Assembly (NCBI RefSeq): GCF_020184175.1
Contig: NC_065530.1
Location: forward strand, 48,647,260-48,711,259
Reading direction: 5' to 3'
DNA from: Aphis gossypii
Taxonomy: Eukaryota > Arthropoda > Insecta > Hemiptera > Aphididae
DNA: 64,000 nt
The notes beneath the pieces are model-generated. The model was not told the origin of the DNA and did no database searches. It worked only from the letters and a program-made list of their open reading frames with translations. The translations under genes and the position numbers were made by a program. Of this stretch, positions 28,801 through 40,045 are shown piece by piece. How positions within the stretch are numbered: position 1 is the first letter of the stretch; every line of letters begins with the position of its first letter.

Positions 28801-30392
28801 CATTTCTATACAGTAATAATATTAAAATCGCGTAAACGCGCGCGCACGTCGCCCTCCGGCGGATTTGATTGCGGTTAACCGCGTTTCTTTGTACAGGTAG
28901 GTACTATATATAATATAATATTACAGCCGCAAATAACAGTTATGCGGTATTCCGCGTTTATAAATACAATAAATATAATAAACATTTTTAATATACACAC
29001 AGAGTTTGTTGTGCGCACATCGCGAACCTTTTTAGCTACCCGCGGCTGTATAATATTACATATTATATATTAATCGCGTGTACGCAGTTTCCGTGAACCG
29101 CGCGCGCACGAATATTATTCGCACCGAGTTCGGGCCAACCGCCGTCGTGTACATCGCAGATCGGTGGACGTGCAAATAGATACGTCGAAGAGATCGTTTA
29201 TTGTTTAATGATAATGTTATTTCGTACGATCGTTTATATAATATTATGTGGTAATACTGGTAATAGCGGTTAGACAGTTACAACTGTAGGTACGTGCAGA
29301 GCACAACCGATGTATTAACACGATTTTTTCGTATGGGCTCACTGAGTGCATATTATATCGCCTACTCACGTCTTTCAATACAATTAGTAAACAGTAGGTA
29401 CCTACGTATATTGATGTCTGAAAGTATTGCGGATTACAAAATATTATATTTATGAACCGTAAGCTATCTTCGGCATAATCTTCTGTTGACTAGTAAATAA
29501 TAATAATAATTACTAATTAGGAATTCATATTAATTTAGTATTGTCCAATTAGCACCCACTCGCTTTGACAATTTTTAAAAGGTGTAGCAATCGTAGTCAA
29601 TCACTCGGTAAAGGAATGAACAGGCACAAAAAACCCTTTAAAGTAATAAGAAAAAAAAAAAATAATAAAGTAATAGAATAATATTAAATAATGATGCGTA
29701 TGTAGTAATTATTACTATCAATTAGGTTGAAGACGACTTTTAGTAGAAAATTTTTATTTTTCTGTTCAATTTCCTTTTGTTTTATTCTCAACGTTATATT
29801 GTAAAATATTATAAATTGCAAAATGTATTTCAATCCATAGTTGAAATAATAGTATACTTATAGTACACTTATATCTTAAAATCATTTCTATAAACTCATT
29901 TTAATGAATTTTTCCGAAAATCAAGCATGCTTAATGTTCATTAGTTTTTTACATTATTATTTATGTGTATTGGCGACAGATATGTTAAGGAGTTTAGTAT
30001 AGGCAATCGTTCAACAACTTATATTTATTAATTATTATGAGTGCTCTCACAAAAGTAAACAAAATTACTATAGGTTCTATGCATGTGTATAATATGATTT
30101 TTTCCAAATCAGTAAAATAAATTTTTTGATTAATTGTTTTTATTGGGATGAAATAAAATATAATAATTTTTTCATTTATATCCCCATAAAGAAATCTCGT
30201 CATCACTCATTTAGTATGTTTGTCATATAATTTATAAAATATAAGAAACTATTATAATAAACTCATATTTTCAAAGTTGAAATTAATTTTTCTTCACTTA
30301 CTAGTTTACTCGCTCATGCAAAAATATATTTTTTTAATTGCACAACGTATACTACAATTTACAAAAAAAAATTCATCTATTTTGCTAACGTT
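22861..30392. other. Intergenic, AT-rich; no gene seen
   Basis: AT-rich with scattered TA arrays. A 9-bp GC-rich inverted repeat (GTCGCCGCC at 27185-27193 and GGCGGCGAC at 27242-27250) marks a small GC-rich patch. The 28.8-29.2 kb CpG island is listed separately. Short frames lack recognisable domains. Confidence 0.6.
28820..29180. promoter_or_regulatory. CpG-rich island in the intergenic region
   Basis: Alternating CGCGCGCACG and GCGGTTAACCGCG-like segments lie within AT-rich DNA at about 28828-28885 and 29010-29165. GCGGTTAACCGC at 28871-28882 is a perfect 12-bp palindrome. There is no coding signal on either strand. Possible regulatory element. Confidence 0.3.
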
Positions 30393-30400
30393 CTTGCAAA

Positions 30401-30565
30401 CAGGCACGTATACAAGGGGGGTTTTGGGGGTTCAACACCCCCCCTCCCCCGAAAATTAACAGTTGTGTAGTTTATTTGTATCATCATTTATTGATGATAA
30501 TATTGATTATTGTACATTTTTTTATGAACCCCCCCCCCCGAAATTTTTTTTTGTGTACGTGCCTA
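30401..30565. mobile_element. hAT-type MITE with perfect 8-bp target-site duplication
   Basis: This 165-bp element has terminal inverted repeats CAGGCACGTATACA and TGTGTACGTGCCTA. It is flanked by identical octamers CTTGCAAA (30393-30400 and 30566-30573). The interior is non-coding, with long G and C runs next to each end. The 8-bp duplication points to the hAT superfamily. Confidence 0.85.
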
Positions 30566-31548
30566 CTTGCAAAACTCTTTATTGAGAATTGTTTACTGTA
30601 TACACAATTTGGTCTACAGTTCTGATAAAATGCTATTAATACTCACAACAACAACATAATTTATTAATATTATTATACCTTCCGAACTGCAGTTGCGTGA
30701 TAATGATTTTCCAAAAGAAATGGTAAGGGTTGTAAAAAAGGTCGAAACTTTATTTAATCATTATAAAAAAAAAAAAAATCTAATTTTTATAATAATTACA
30801 ACAGAGTGCATAAACTATAAAAATATAAAAACATACGTTAGTAAAAAAAACTCATTTCTAAGGAGCAAAGGAGGCGGGAATCGACGCCTGTGTTAAACCT
30901 CCCTCTTCAGTCATCGTCTCACGCGTAATATAATATGGTCTATAAAGATTGGCAGTTATAGACATTGTATATAAGTAGGCGATTCACAAAGAACACTTAC
31001 CCCAATCTTATGTTTTGAGTAGAGCGATTAATATATTAATTTTACAATGTGTGTAATTTTGTAATTATTTTTTTTGTGTATATTAGTATATGTTGAATAT
31101 TTAAAAAAAAGATACTTATATCTTCATTTTTAGAGTATCTTTTGATAAAAATATATAATCAATATAATTATTAATAAGTTAATACTTTAATATTAGTTTA
31201 TATGGATCATGGAGAGGGGTGAGAAATCATACTAGTTAATCATAATATTATAGACATAATATTAATAGTCAATAGCTGATACCATATTAAACTATTCATG
31301 TACAATAATTAAAAATTCAAGTGAATTATGTTTGAGGTATTTGACTTTATGTAGCTACTAAGGATAATGTCCCACATGGCTATAAGCTTTGAAGCTTGGG
31401 GCTATGTTAGTTTGTAAATCAAAATTTTATATTTTGTAACAATATTGTTTCATTTTAATAAGTATTAGATTAAAATATATTATATCTATTATAGTTTTAT
31501 AACACAATTCAAATTAGTTTTGAGGACTATTATTCTTATAGTGTAAAT

Positions 31549-31746
31549 CAGGGGTGGCTAAACAAAAATATTTTTTTTAGAGCGTGCCATGAAAAATATT
31601 TTAGTAACAATATTGAATGCTATATTCAATATTGTAAAAAATATATTTTAAATATGTTTACCTATTACCTATGATATAATATATTATAGTAAAAATTATC
31701 GCGGGCCCTCAAAATCTTTTCGCATGCCATGGATTTACCATCCCTG
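31549..31746. mobile_element. Older hAT-type MITE
   Basis: This 198-bp element starts CAGGGGTGGCTAAAC and ends GATTTACCATCCCTG, imperfect inverted ends of hAT type. The flanking octamers GTGTAAAT and GTATATAT match at six of eight positions, consistent with a decayed target-site duplication. No coding capacity. Confidence 0.65.
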
Positions 31747-31789
31747 GTATATATGCTATATTTTTAAACACTATAGAAACTAAAGGTTA

Positions 31790-31925
31790 AAAGTTAGATT
31801 TAGAGTCTTAAACATTTTCAAAATTTAAATATTTAAAACTATAGCACAAAAAATTCAAAACTCAAATAATTTCTTTCTTAAAGTGAAAATAAGGGGTACG
31901 CATGTTTGGTGAATTACTCTATGGT
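31790..31925. mobile_element. Fragment of a dispersed repeat (copy A)
   Basis: It shares with a second copy near 54.95 kb the order: AACTC-AAAT-rich stretch, an A-rich run, AGGGGTA, then GGTGAATNA. The two copies are clearly diverged. The block ends TTTGGTGAATTACTCTAT, resembling the GGTGAATCA termini of the mariner-type MITEs here. Non-coding. Confidence 0.4.
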
Positions 31926-34900
31926 CTATATAATATAATATATAATTTATACGCACGTGTCTTAAATTTAATATAAATCGTGAATTTTATGATATGACTA
32001 TTACGAACAAACACATACATAATATTATGCACATACAATAATATTAAATTCTGTACATATTCCCGCAGCCACACGTTTCGTTACCACTATATTATATGAT
32101 AGCCGTTTTTGTTTTTTTCTCCCTCGGCGATCGATTGCGTTTAACGTAGATTTAGTAGTCGTAAATGTCCATTTCTATACGTATACAATGAATGTATAAT
32201 ATAAGTATATTATATCTTTGTATAATGGGTACACCGCACTCTTCAACGGGCGCGCGCGCGCTCGGCGCGGCGGTTGATGATAGCCACAAGGACAGGAAAC
32301 GGCCGCTTGTCCGACAAACAATCCGTCAGTGATGCGCTTATTGCCCGGTGGGTATTGTATAATGTCACTAAAAACCAGATCCTTTTACTAAGTTTTTATT
32401 ATTATTATAACGTATACAATGCCGGGGTGGTCTTGGTCGATTTTTTTTCTCTTTCCAGACACCGGCGAAAAAAAAGTTTTAAATTAATTTAACCGAGGCG
32501 GTCTTATTCCGGCCGAAAACACTATAAAAACCCGATTTTTTTCCCTCCAGTCTTTTCTTCGGAGGTGCCCCCGCGGCCTCGACTTATACAATATGTAATG
32601 TCGATGCCGGCTTTGATCATATTATTATTATACACACGTAGGCGCTGGTAAATCATATAATGTACACAAGGGAACAGATACTACTCTCGTTAGATAATAA
32701 AAATGATAAACGGACTCAATTTATACAATATGTATTTGTGTCGATTTGGACGCGTAAACAAACCGTTTTGTATATAATATTATTATGTATACGAATATTA
32801 TGCAAGACGCATCGCAGCAGCGTACCGGCGTGTGGTTAGAGGTAATAACTTTTTTTCTAGCGCCGACTCGGTGTTTGACCTGCAGGGACTAAAACATAAA
32901 GAACCCGTATTTGAAATAAAACCCTTAGGTACTGCAGGAAGACTCGATATTAGTTTTTATTCGAGTTTTGTGAAATTTTTTCCATACGATATATTCTTCA
33001 TTGTTGTGTTTATTATGAAAGTCAGAAAGTTTATACGTCATAGTCTCTATGACAAATTATGTTACATTATATGTATGAGGTCAAATAATTTATTCGATGC
33101 AAATTTGGAGAGATTTCTGCGCAATAATCTTGATTAATTGCTTTTATTTAATATCATTATAATAACAATAACGAGAAACAACTTTGTAATCATATTATAT
33201 GTTTTTGCTTAAATATATTTGACATATTAAGTTGTCACATATTTTTATTATACCTATGTAGGTACTTGGACATAAATGTTTAGTTTTATAAAATATTTGA
33301 TTAGTTGTTTGAATATCGTATAATAATATATATATATATATATATTTTTTTAACGTCATAATATATTATATTTTATTTGCAAAATTTGCAGTTTAAAAGT
33401 CAAAATGAATGAATATTTTACTGGAATTACCGATTCGAAAAATTGAATCTATGTTACCATAATATGAATGTGGTTGGTGTTCGAGACTCTTAAACTAATG
33501 AGAATGGAAAAAATAAACGCTTTAATCGTTTCGTCTTCGTCACCTCCCATACGTTTCTCTTGAATGAATGAACGCAATCATAGCTAAACCGAAATTACCG
33601 TGAACGCGGTATATCAGATAGTAAAGGAAACGCCACGCCAGATCTACAGATCTACGTCGGTGTCCGTTGTGAAGTATTCTTCTGTACAGCGTATGTGTAT
33701 AATTCTATTTCATCCAAAAAGTTATTTACATTTTGGACGAAATATTTGTGTAAAAATATTACACAACAATTTTATTATGTACCTACTTTATCTATTAAAA
33801 GTACAACGTTTCTCGCTATATTGGTCGTTTGATCAAGCAGTATACTTAAATTTGATTTGATCCAATCTCCCTATGACGCTTTATAAAAAACATTTTTTTT
33901 TAAGAAAATTTACAATTTTAGTTTTTGTTTCACTGTGAGTGAGTATCATCAATAATCACAGTTCTTTGTATTACAATGCAATTTCTTTAAATCGTATTAA
34001 TCATAATACGTATTTTTAAGAACTTAATTATCAGTTTCGCCATATCATATCCAGTTAATTATCTCTACTACTGTTCGACTTCAACATGTTTGTACAGAAA
34101 TCTGTAGTACCTACATACGCATAGTACCTACTTGCATTATATTATTATTTAATACGAATTACAATTACGAGTGTTTAAGGTAACATCATTAAATTTAAAG
34201 AGTCGTATTGTTTCATTAGCTGATAATAAACGACAGTTACCACCGAGTCGGTGTCCCGTAATCAAATTAACGAATGCAATCATTATACGTTCCGGCGAGA
34301 GCGTTTCATATTGTATACATTAGTAGGTAGATGAATTTCACGCTGCGTACAACGGATTTCGAGAACATCAAGAGACTTTTGACGTAAGATTTTAAATTAC
34401 TTAGAAAGGCCACGACTAATTTTCCTGGTGGAAATAAAGCCATCAATCAACGAATCCGTACATAATATCTCGTGACTAAGATGGATTACAGTTGTAAATA
34501 TAATACTATATAGTATATCATATTATATCGTACAATGAATAAAACGTTTTATGAATGGTTTGTATTGTGACGATATTTGTTTTTAGATTATATCATTATA
34601 TTATAATATGTTATCTGATTATTGATCCTACTATTATTTGATTATTAAAAAAAAAAAAATAATAAATATTTATTGTAAATAAAACAATCAAGTATCTCTT
34701 TAGAATTCTTGAGTTTTTACTGTTTTTAGAATCGTTCAAAACGTTTTCATTCTTCGATTAAAATAAAAAAAATAAAATGTGTTTACCCGTTTTAGCAATT
34801 AGAGGTGTTTTACATAACCAAAGAATTTTATTAATTAAGAAGGTTATTTATACTCACTCATCACTTTTCAGGGTTGAAATAAGACTTAGTATATTCTGAT

Positions 34901-36793
34901 TGGTAGTTCATTTTTAAATAAAAATAGAAAAATTCAGTATAGGCTAATTGCTTCCTTATTTTCTTAATTTGTAATAATTAGATTCAATCCTTTTAATACC
35001 TTCATAAAATCATGACTTATTTACTCAAAAAATCATACAATTTTAAGTTTGTTTATGTAAAATTTATATCCCGGATATATTTTATAGATACGTAATCCAA
35101 GGCAAAAATATATATTATACGTAAATCTCGCCTAAGGCGTTTTTATTTTAAATTTTAAGTATTTATAGACATTTTTTTCATTATTTTATTTGAAATACAA
35201 TAATAAAGTGATCAATTTATCATAAATGAGTGGCCTTCCAAGAATATTTACACTAGTTGGCAGTTGCCACCCATATACAATTAAGTAGTAGTTTATAAAC
35301 TTCGCTTCACGTAAATATATGAATGTATCCAACTACACACGTGTATTGTAATTATAAAAATTATAAATTATAAAATAGATATTAGATTAACATCACCCTA
35401 TAAAATTATTAAGAATATTGATATTAATTAACATATATTTATAAATATTTAGAATAATTATGAAAAAAAAATGTTTAATACTATTAAAAAATATCAGCCT
35501 TATAGTATATTATATAATATACATATATATATATATATTTATACAAACATTATATATTACATATCTATATTAATAAGGTATTAGGTAGGCAAGTACCATC
35601 CTGCTGTATGTTAGATGTTAAGTGGGTCACTGTATGTTATGGACTTGATGGAAGATATACTCATTAAATGCTTATTTTTTAATATCGGAAATTTTTTCTT
35701 AAAAAACTACTTTTCTTAGTTACAAAGGAACATTTCAAAAAATAATTAGTTGTATACAAAAATCTTATACTCACAACGAGGTATGTTTAATCCGTATTTT
35801 GTTAGATATTTATATATTAATTTATTTATTCTTCATAAAGGTATTTAGTTCGTACCTAATTCATGAACTCGGTTGTTACGCATTGACTTCATACAGCTAC
35901 CACCACGCAAACACAGCGGTTTGGTTCAAATAAACTAAAATATAAATTATTAATTAATATTGTGATTAAAAAATTTTTTTATTTAACTATAGTTGAAAAT
36001 CCGCTTCTTCTCTCGGCCACCTACGTCCTGCAGTGCCGTAATGGATAAACGTCTCGATTACTAATAAATTATTTTTGATCAATTAGGTACATCGGATATA
36101 ATTACTTTAAAATACAACTATTGGAACGCGCTAGCCGTTACAACATAATTTGAACCAATTAACCAAAATATATAATTTGTTACTGAAATAATAATAATAA
36201 AAAAAAATAATTATATATTAACTACCTATAATAAAAACGTTTAGTTTAAGTAGAACGCCTGAGCTTAAAACTGATCTATACGATTACCATTTTTTTTTTT
36301 TATATTTCGAACAAGTTGTAATTATTATTATTAGCTATACTTAAATATATTGTATTAATAGATTATATATTTATATATATACGCATAAAAGTATATAGTT
36401 ATATGAAATACTGTATTCGTACTATTATTATACTGATCCACAAATATTAATATGTACCTATAGGCTATAGTGCTATTTCTAGGATCACCACGCAAATCAA
36501 CTACTTATTTAACGTTTCTATTTTTCTAATATCGATATCGGTTTGTCTTTTTAATTTCTTCCATTTTCACAGTCCAGCACCTATAATTTTGCTGTAATAG
36601 TTCCCAATGATAACGCATATTATGTACATTAACATATAAATATATAATGCACACGCGTATTTGTAAACGTCTGATTTCGGTATATGAACACCTCTCCTCT
36701 CGTCTGTATAGTATAATAATTAATAATATTATATAGAATAGATAATAATATTGCAGACACGGAACTCACGCAATGTCTGTACTCGTGTATAGT
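31926..36793. other. Intergenic; one CpG-rich patch, no gene seen
   Basis: A GC-rich patch at about 32240-32345 (GCGCGCGCGCTCGGCGCGGC) and another at 32545-32585 stand out from AT-rich DNA. A 101-codon frame at 32832-33137 has no recognisable domain and no supporting splice context. The 34.2-34.5 kb block is listed separately. Confidence 0.55.
34220..34490. promoter_or_regulatory. Non-repetitive, balanced-composition block (candidate enhancer)
   Basis: Unlike its flanks this stretch lacks TA runs and low-complexity sequence. It contains possible homeodomain/Extradenticle-like words (CATCAATCAACGAATCC, ACGACTAATTTTCC). No coding potential is seen. This is the kind of sequence expected of a conserved enhancer near developmental genes; that is inference. 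Confidence 0.25.
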
Positions 36794-37577
36794 TACAGGG
36801 TGTCTCATCGTGTTTGTTTCTTTGGAGTTTGGACCACTTTCTTTCTAAATATAAAATAATACTGCTTCGGAGGTCATTATTTATAAATAATCACTTTGAT
36901 CCAAACTTAAGATACGAAAATACTACCTATTTTGTTTTCGCTTGTCTCAGAAAATTTAAAAAGAAAGGCAGAGATGGACCGGGACACTTGTATAACAGCT
37001 AGTATTATACAAAAATAAAGTACTAACTAATAATAAAGAAATATTTTCAAATGACGTTCAGTGGTCCCTATGGGGTCAGTACAATATTAACCGCCCGGTA
37101 TATGCTACAGTTTAATGTAATATACACTCAGGCTAGTTCATCCCCTAAGATAGTGGGTTTGAGTATTTGTTTAGAAAATAAATATCGCAATCTTCCGTCA
37201 AGTATTTAAAAACTGTAGTATAATATTAAAAATAATATGACACTCGAACGCACCAAAATAATACATGATGGTTTTCTATTAGCAAAAAAAAAGATTTACC
37301 TATATAACACTTACCATAGAACACGTTCTATATCGATAGACTATTGCAAGTACAAATAGAGAAGCTCGAAGAATACTCCAAAACAAATTCTATAAAAACC
37401 AAATTACATAATTAAGTGTGAAAGTATATAAAAAAAAAAAACTAGTTCAAGCATAATAAATTATACGCATATAGTAGTTTATTTTTGATCGATATTGAAA
37501 AATAACAATAACATCCGAGTCTTAAATACTGCGACGTATGCGTCGAGAGGCGGACAATCTGCTATAGACACCCTGTA
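36794..37577. mobile_element. Mariner-like non-autonomous element, about 784 bp
   Basis: TACAGGGTGTCTCATCG at the left is matched by CTATAGACACCCTGTA at the right, giving inverted ends of about 11 bp bounded by TA. The interior has no transposase that I can recognise. The longest frame (36814-37002) matches nothing known to me. Confidence 0.5.
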
Positions 37578-38598
37578 CAATTTTTATACGATGTACCTAT
37601 ATTATATAGTATAATAATGCGGAAAGAAGTTGTGCCGCCGTCAACGATGTGGCGATCGATGAGCGTGCGAACAGATATCGTTTGGACGGAAACGATCAGC
37701 ACGGTGAAATCATAATATAAACGGTACCGCGGAACTGGGCTCGCGCTGCGTGCGTCCCCGTCAAAGAGGAGCCCGTTTGTGCGCGAGCACCCGTTTACAC
37801 GATTTCGTGTTTTGCGTCCGCTCTGATACGCGTATTACATTATGTTTTACTCGTTCTCGTCGGTCTCGGTTTCGATATTATAATAATATTACCTATCTTG
37901 TTGTTTGCCGCCGCGAGTCCGATTCAAATTATGCACCGGCCTCCGGCTGCAATAATAATAATATTATTATGTATAGCATTTTAATATGCGTCTACGCCAC
38001 CATCGCGACCGCCGAGGTGTCGGTATTTATTTTATTCGCCTCTCTGGTAATAAGTAATATTATTCTCTTTTTATATTATTACATTAAACTGTTACTTATA
38101 TGAATACATGTATAGTGTATACATATGATATTATTATAATATTCCGTACCGCCGGTTTTCCTCTACACATCTCACCACTCTACCCGTGCCAATGTCTGTC
38201 GATGGTCTACCAATACCAACTCTCATACATACCTATACAATGTATATATTATAATACTATATTATGTACATAATCTTACGTTACACATACAACGACATAA
38301 TCATCATTATAACTTAATTAGTATACGGTATACGTTTTACGTACGTACGCAAAACACGTATACGCGTATATTATTATACATTCGTAATAAGATATTGTAC
38401 TGCGTAGAGTATGTAGGTACATGCACAATTTAGTAAAAAAATCTTATTTAATACTTACTAGTTTTTTATTGTTAAGTCAGTTCGTATTAGTTTATTATAA
38501 TATACAAAATATGTATTATATTGTGTAATATATGTGACACGGTAAAGATATGAAATATGAATACTAATAAAACCCACGATTTACAGGTCTAATCAAAA
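37578..38598. other. Intergenic CpG-rich stretch then AT-rich; no gene seen
   Basis: CpG-dense sequence at about 37620-37960 contains a 117-codon frame (37750-38103) that is Arg-rich and then hydrophobic, without a recognisable family. I read it as an artefact of the island, though a short lineage-specific gene or promoter cannot be excluded. Confidence 0.45.
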
Positions 38599-38603
38599 TC
38601 ATA

Positions 38604-38620
38604 CCTAACCTAACCTAACC
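38604..38620. repeat. Short interstitial telomere-like repeat (CCTAA)3
   Basis: Three tandem CCTAA units plus CC match the insect telomeric repeat TTAGG on the opposite strand. The run is short and could be chance or a trace of break repair. It lies about 80 bases upstream of the minisatellite. Confidence 0.5.
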
Positions 38621-38698
38621 GATAAGTAAGTATCCAATTATTTTGGACTTTTACCGATTAATCTAGATCAATTCTACTATTTGAAGATAAAAAATATT

Positions 38699-40045
38699 GT
38701 TACAACCATAAACCTGGTATAAATCACTTACCTAGTTACAAGCAAGGCTGGACAAGTTGATGATTTTCTTTAAACTCAGTTTTTAACTAAGTTAAATATT
38801 TTTTTTTTAATTAAATTTAAAGTTAAGTTTAATAAATTTTTTAAACTTAATTTCAATTAATAAGTTAATTAAAAAAAATTATATTGAAAAGGTATAAAAT
38901 AAGTAAAAATCACTTGAATATAGTAATACAGCCTATACTTTTGATAATTGATGCATAATATAAATTATGTATATAATTTAAAACGTGTTGTAGGAGTGCT
39001 GTTTTATCGCCTTTATCATTTTATAACTATATTACTCTCTGGATGGAGTCTGGGTTAATATGAATATTAAATATTATATATAAATATAAATGGTCGCAAT
39101 TCAATTCATGATAATCGACAATCGTACAAAATACAAATTAAAAAATTAGATATTAATAAATATTAAATAATAAGAAATAACTAATGAATACCTAATAATA
39201 ATAATGATAATTCTTCTATTATTAAACGGGACTTAGTAGACTCGTATAGCTATAGATAAATCTTAAAACGGTCATACGAGCGACTAAATACTCTAAACGT
39301 CACATTGTATTATTACTTGTTATTTTATTTTTCATCGGTACTTAAATCATATAACATATTAGTTCGAATATCTGACCCGCAAGCCAGTGCATACAGCTTG
39401 GGCTTGCAGCCTTACCCATGCGGTGGAGTTAAAGCTGGAAGAAACCGTGACCGGAAAGAATCTGTGTTATCTGGTATATGTATAGGGCACCTTGGGAACC
39501 GTTCGATGGATCCACCTGGCGAGGTCCGGGATGAGCCGGTAGGTCCACCGTGCTTTCCTGGAGTGCAGCCACTTGCTATTCCACTCCCTGATGGTGACCT
39601 TTCTCACGATCTTCTTGATGGAGGTTCTTCGTGGGGGCCGTTACAGTGGGAAGGGTGGTACTTTGGCTAGGAGGAAGGTGGTTTCGCCGGAAACAGTCCA
39701 ATAGGCCTTGATCGTCTTCAGGGCAGCGACTCTTTGTGGCCTCCTGAGGGTCGCCCTGATTACAACTATATACCTGATATATATCACTTACCTCGTTACA
39801 ACCATACACCTGGTAAAAACACTTACCATGTTACAACCACCAACCTAGTATTAACCACATACTTGGGTCAAAACACTTACCTTGTCACAACCCTGTATCT
39901 GACATAAATCACTAACTTTGTTACAATCGTATGCCCGGTATAAATCACTTACAATTGTAACAAACATATACCAGGTAAAAAAAATACTTACTTTGTTACA
40001 ACTACGAACCTGGTATCAACCACATTACAATTGCTACAACCATCA
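38699..40045. repeat. Degenerate 36-38 bp minisatellite, interrupted by an insertion
   Basis: The unit is roughly GTTACAACCATAAACCTGGT followed by ATAAATCACTTACCTA. One unit lies at 38699-38735 and about seven more diverged units at 39760-40045. The array is interrupted at 38742-39759. Units differ by substitutions and small indels, and one is longer than the rest. Non-coding. Confidence 0.75.
38742..39759. mobile_element. About 1 kb insertion within the minisatellite, with a GC-rich right half
   Basis: The insertion begins GCAAGGCTGGACAAGTTGAT and is flanked by TTACAA on both sides (38736-38741 and 39760-39765). That hexamer could be a target-site duplication or simply part of the repeat unit. 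The left part is AT-rich; 39376-39757 is strikingly GC-rich and open in both orientations (39305-39670 on +, 39576-39809 on -). The composition suggests a fragment of a retroelement or other transposon, but I cannot name a family. Confidence 0.5.

Noticed and set aside
37750..38103. 117-codon frame in a CpG-rich patch
   Set aside because: No recognisable domain or splice context; Arg-rich then hydrophobic composition follows base composition. Transcript evidence could reverse this.
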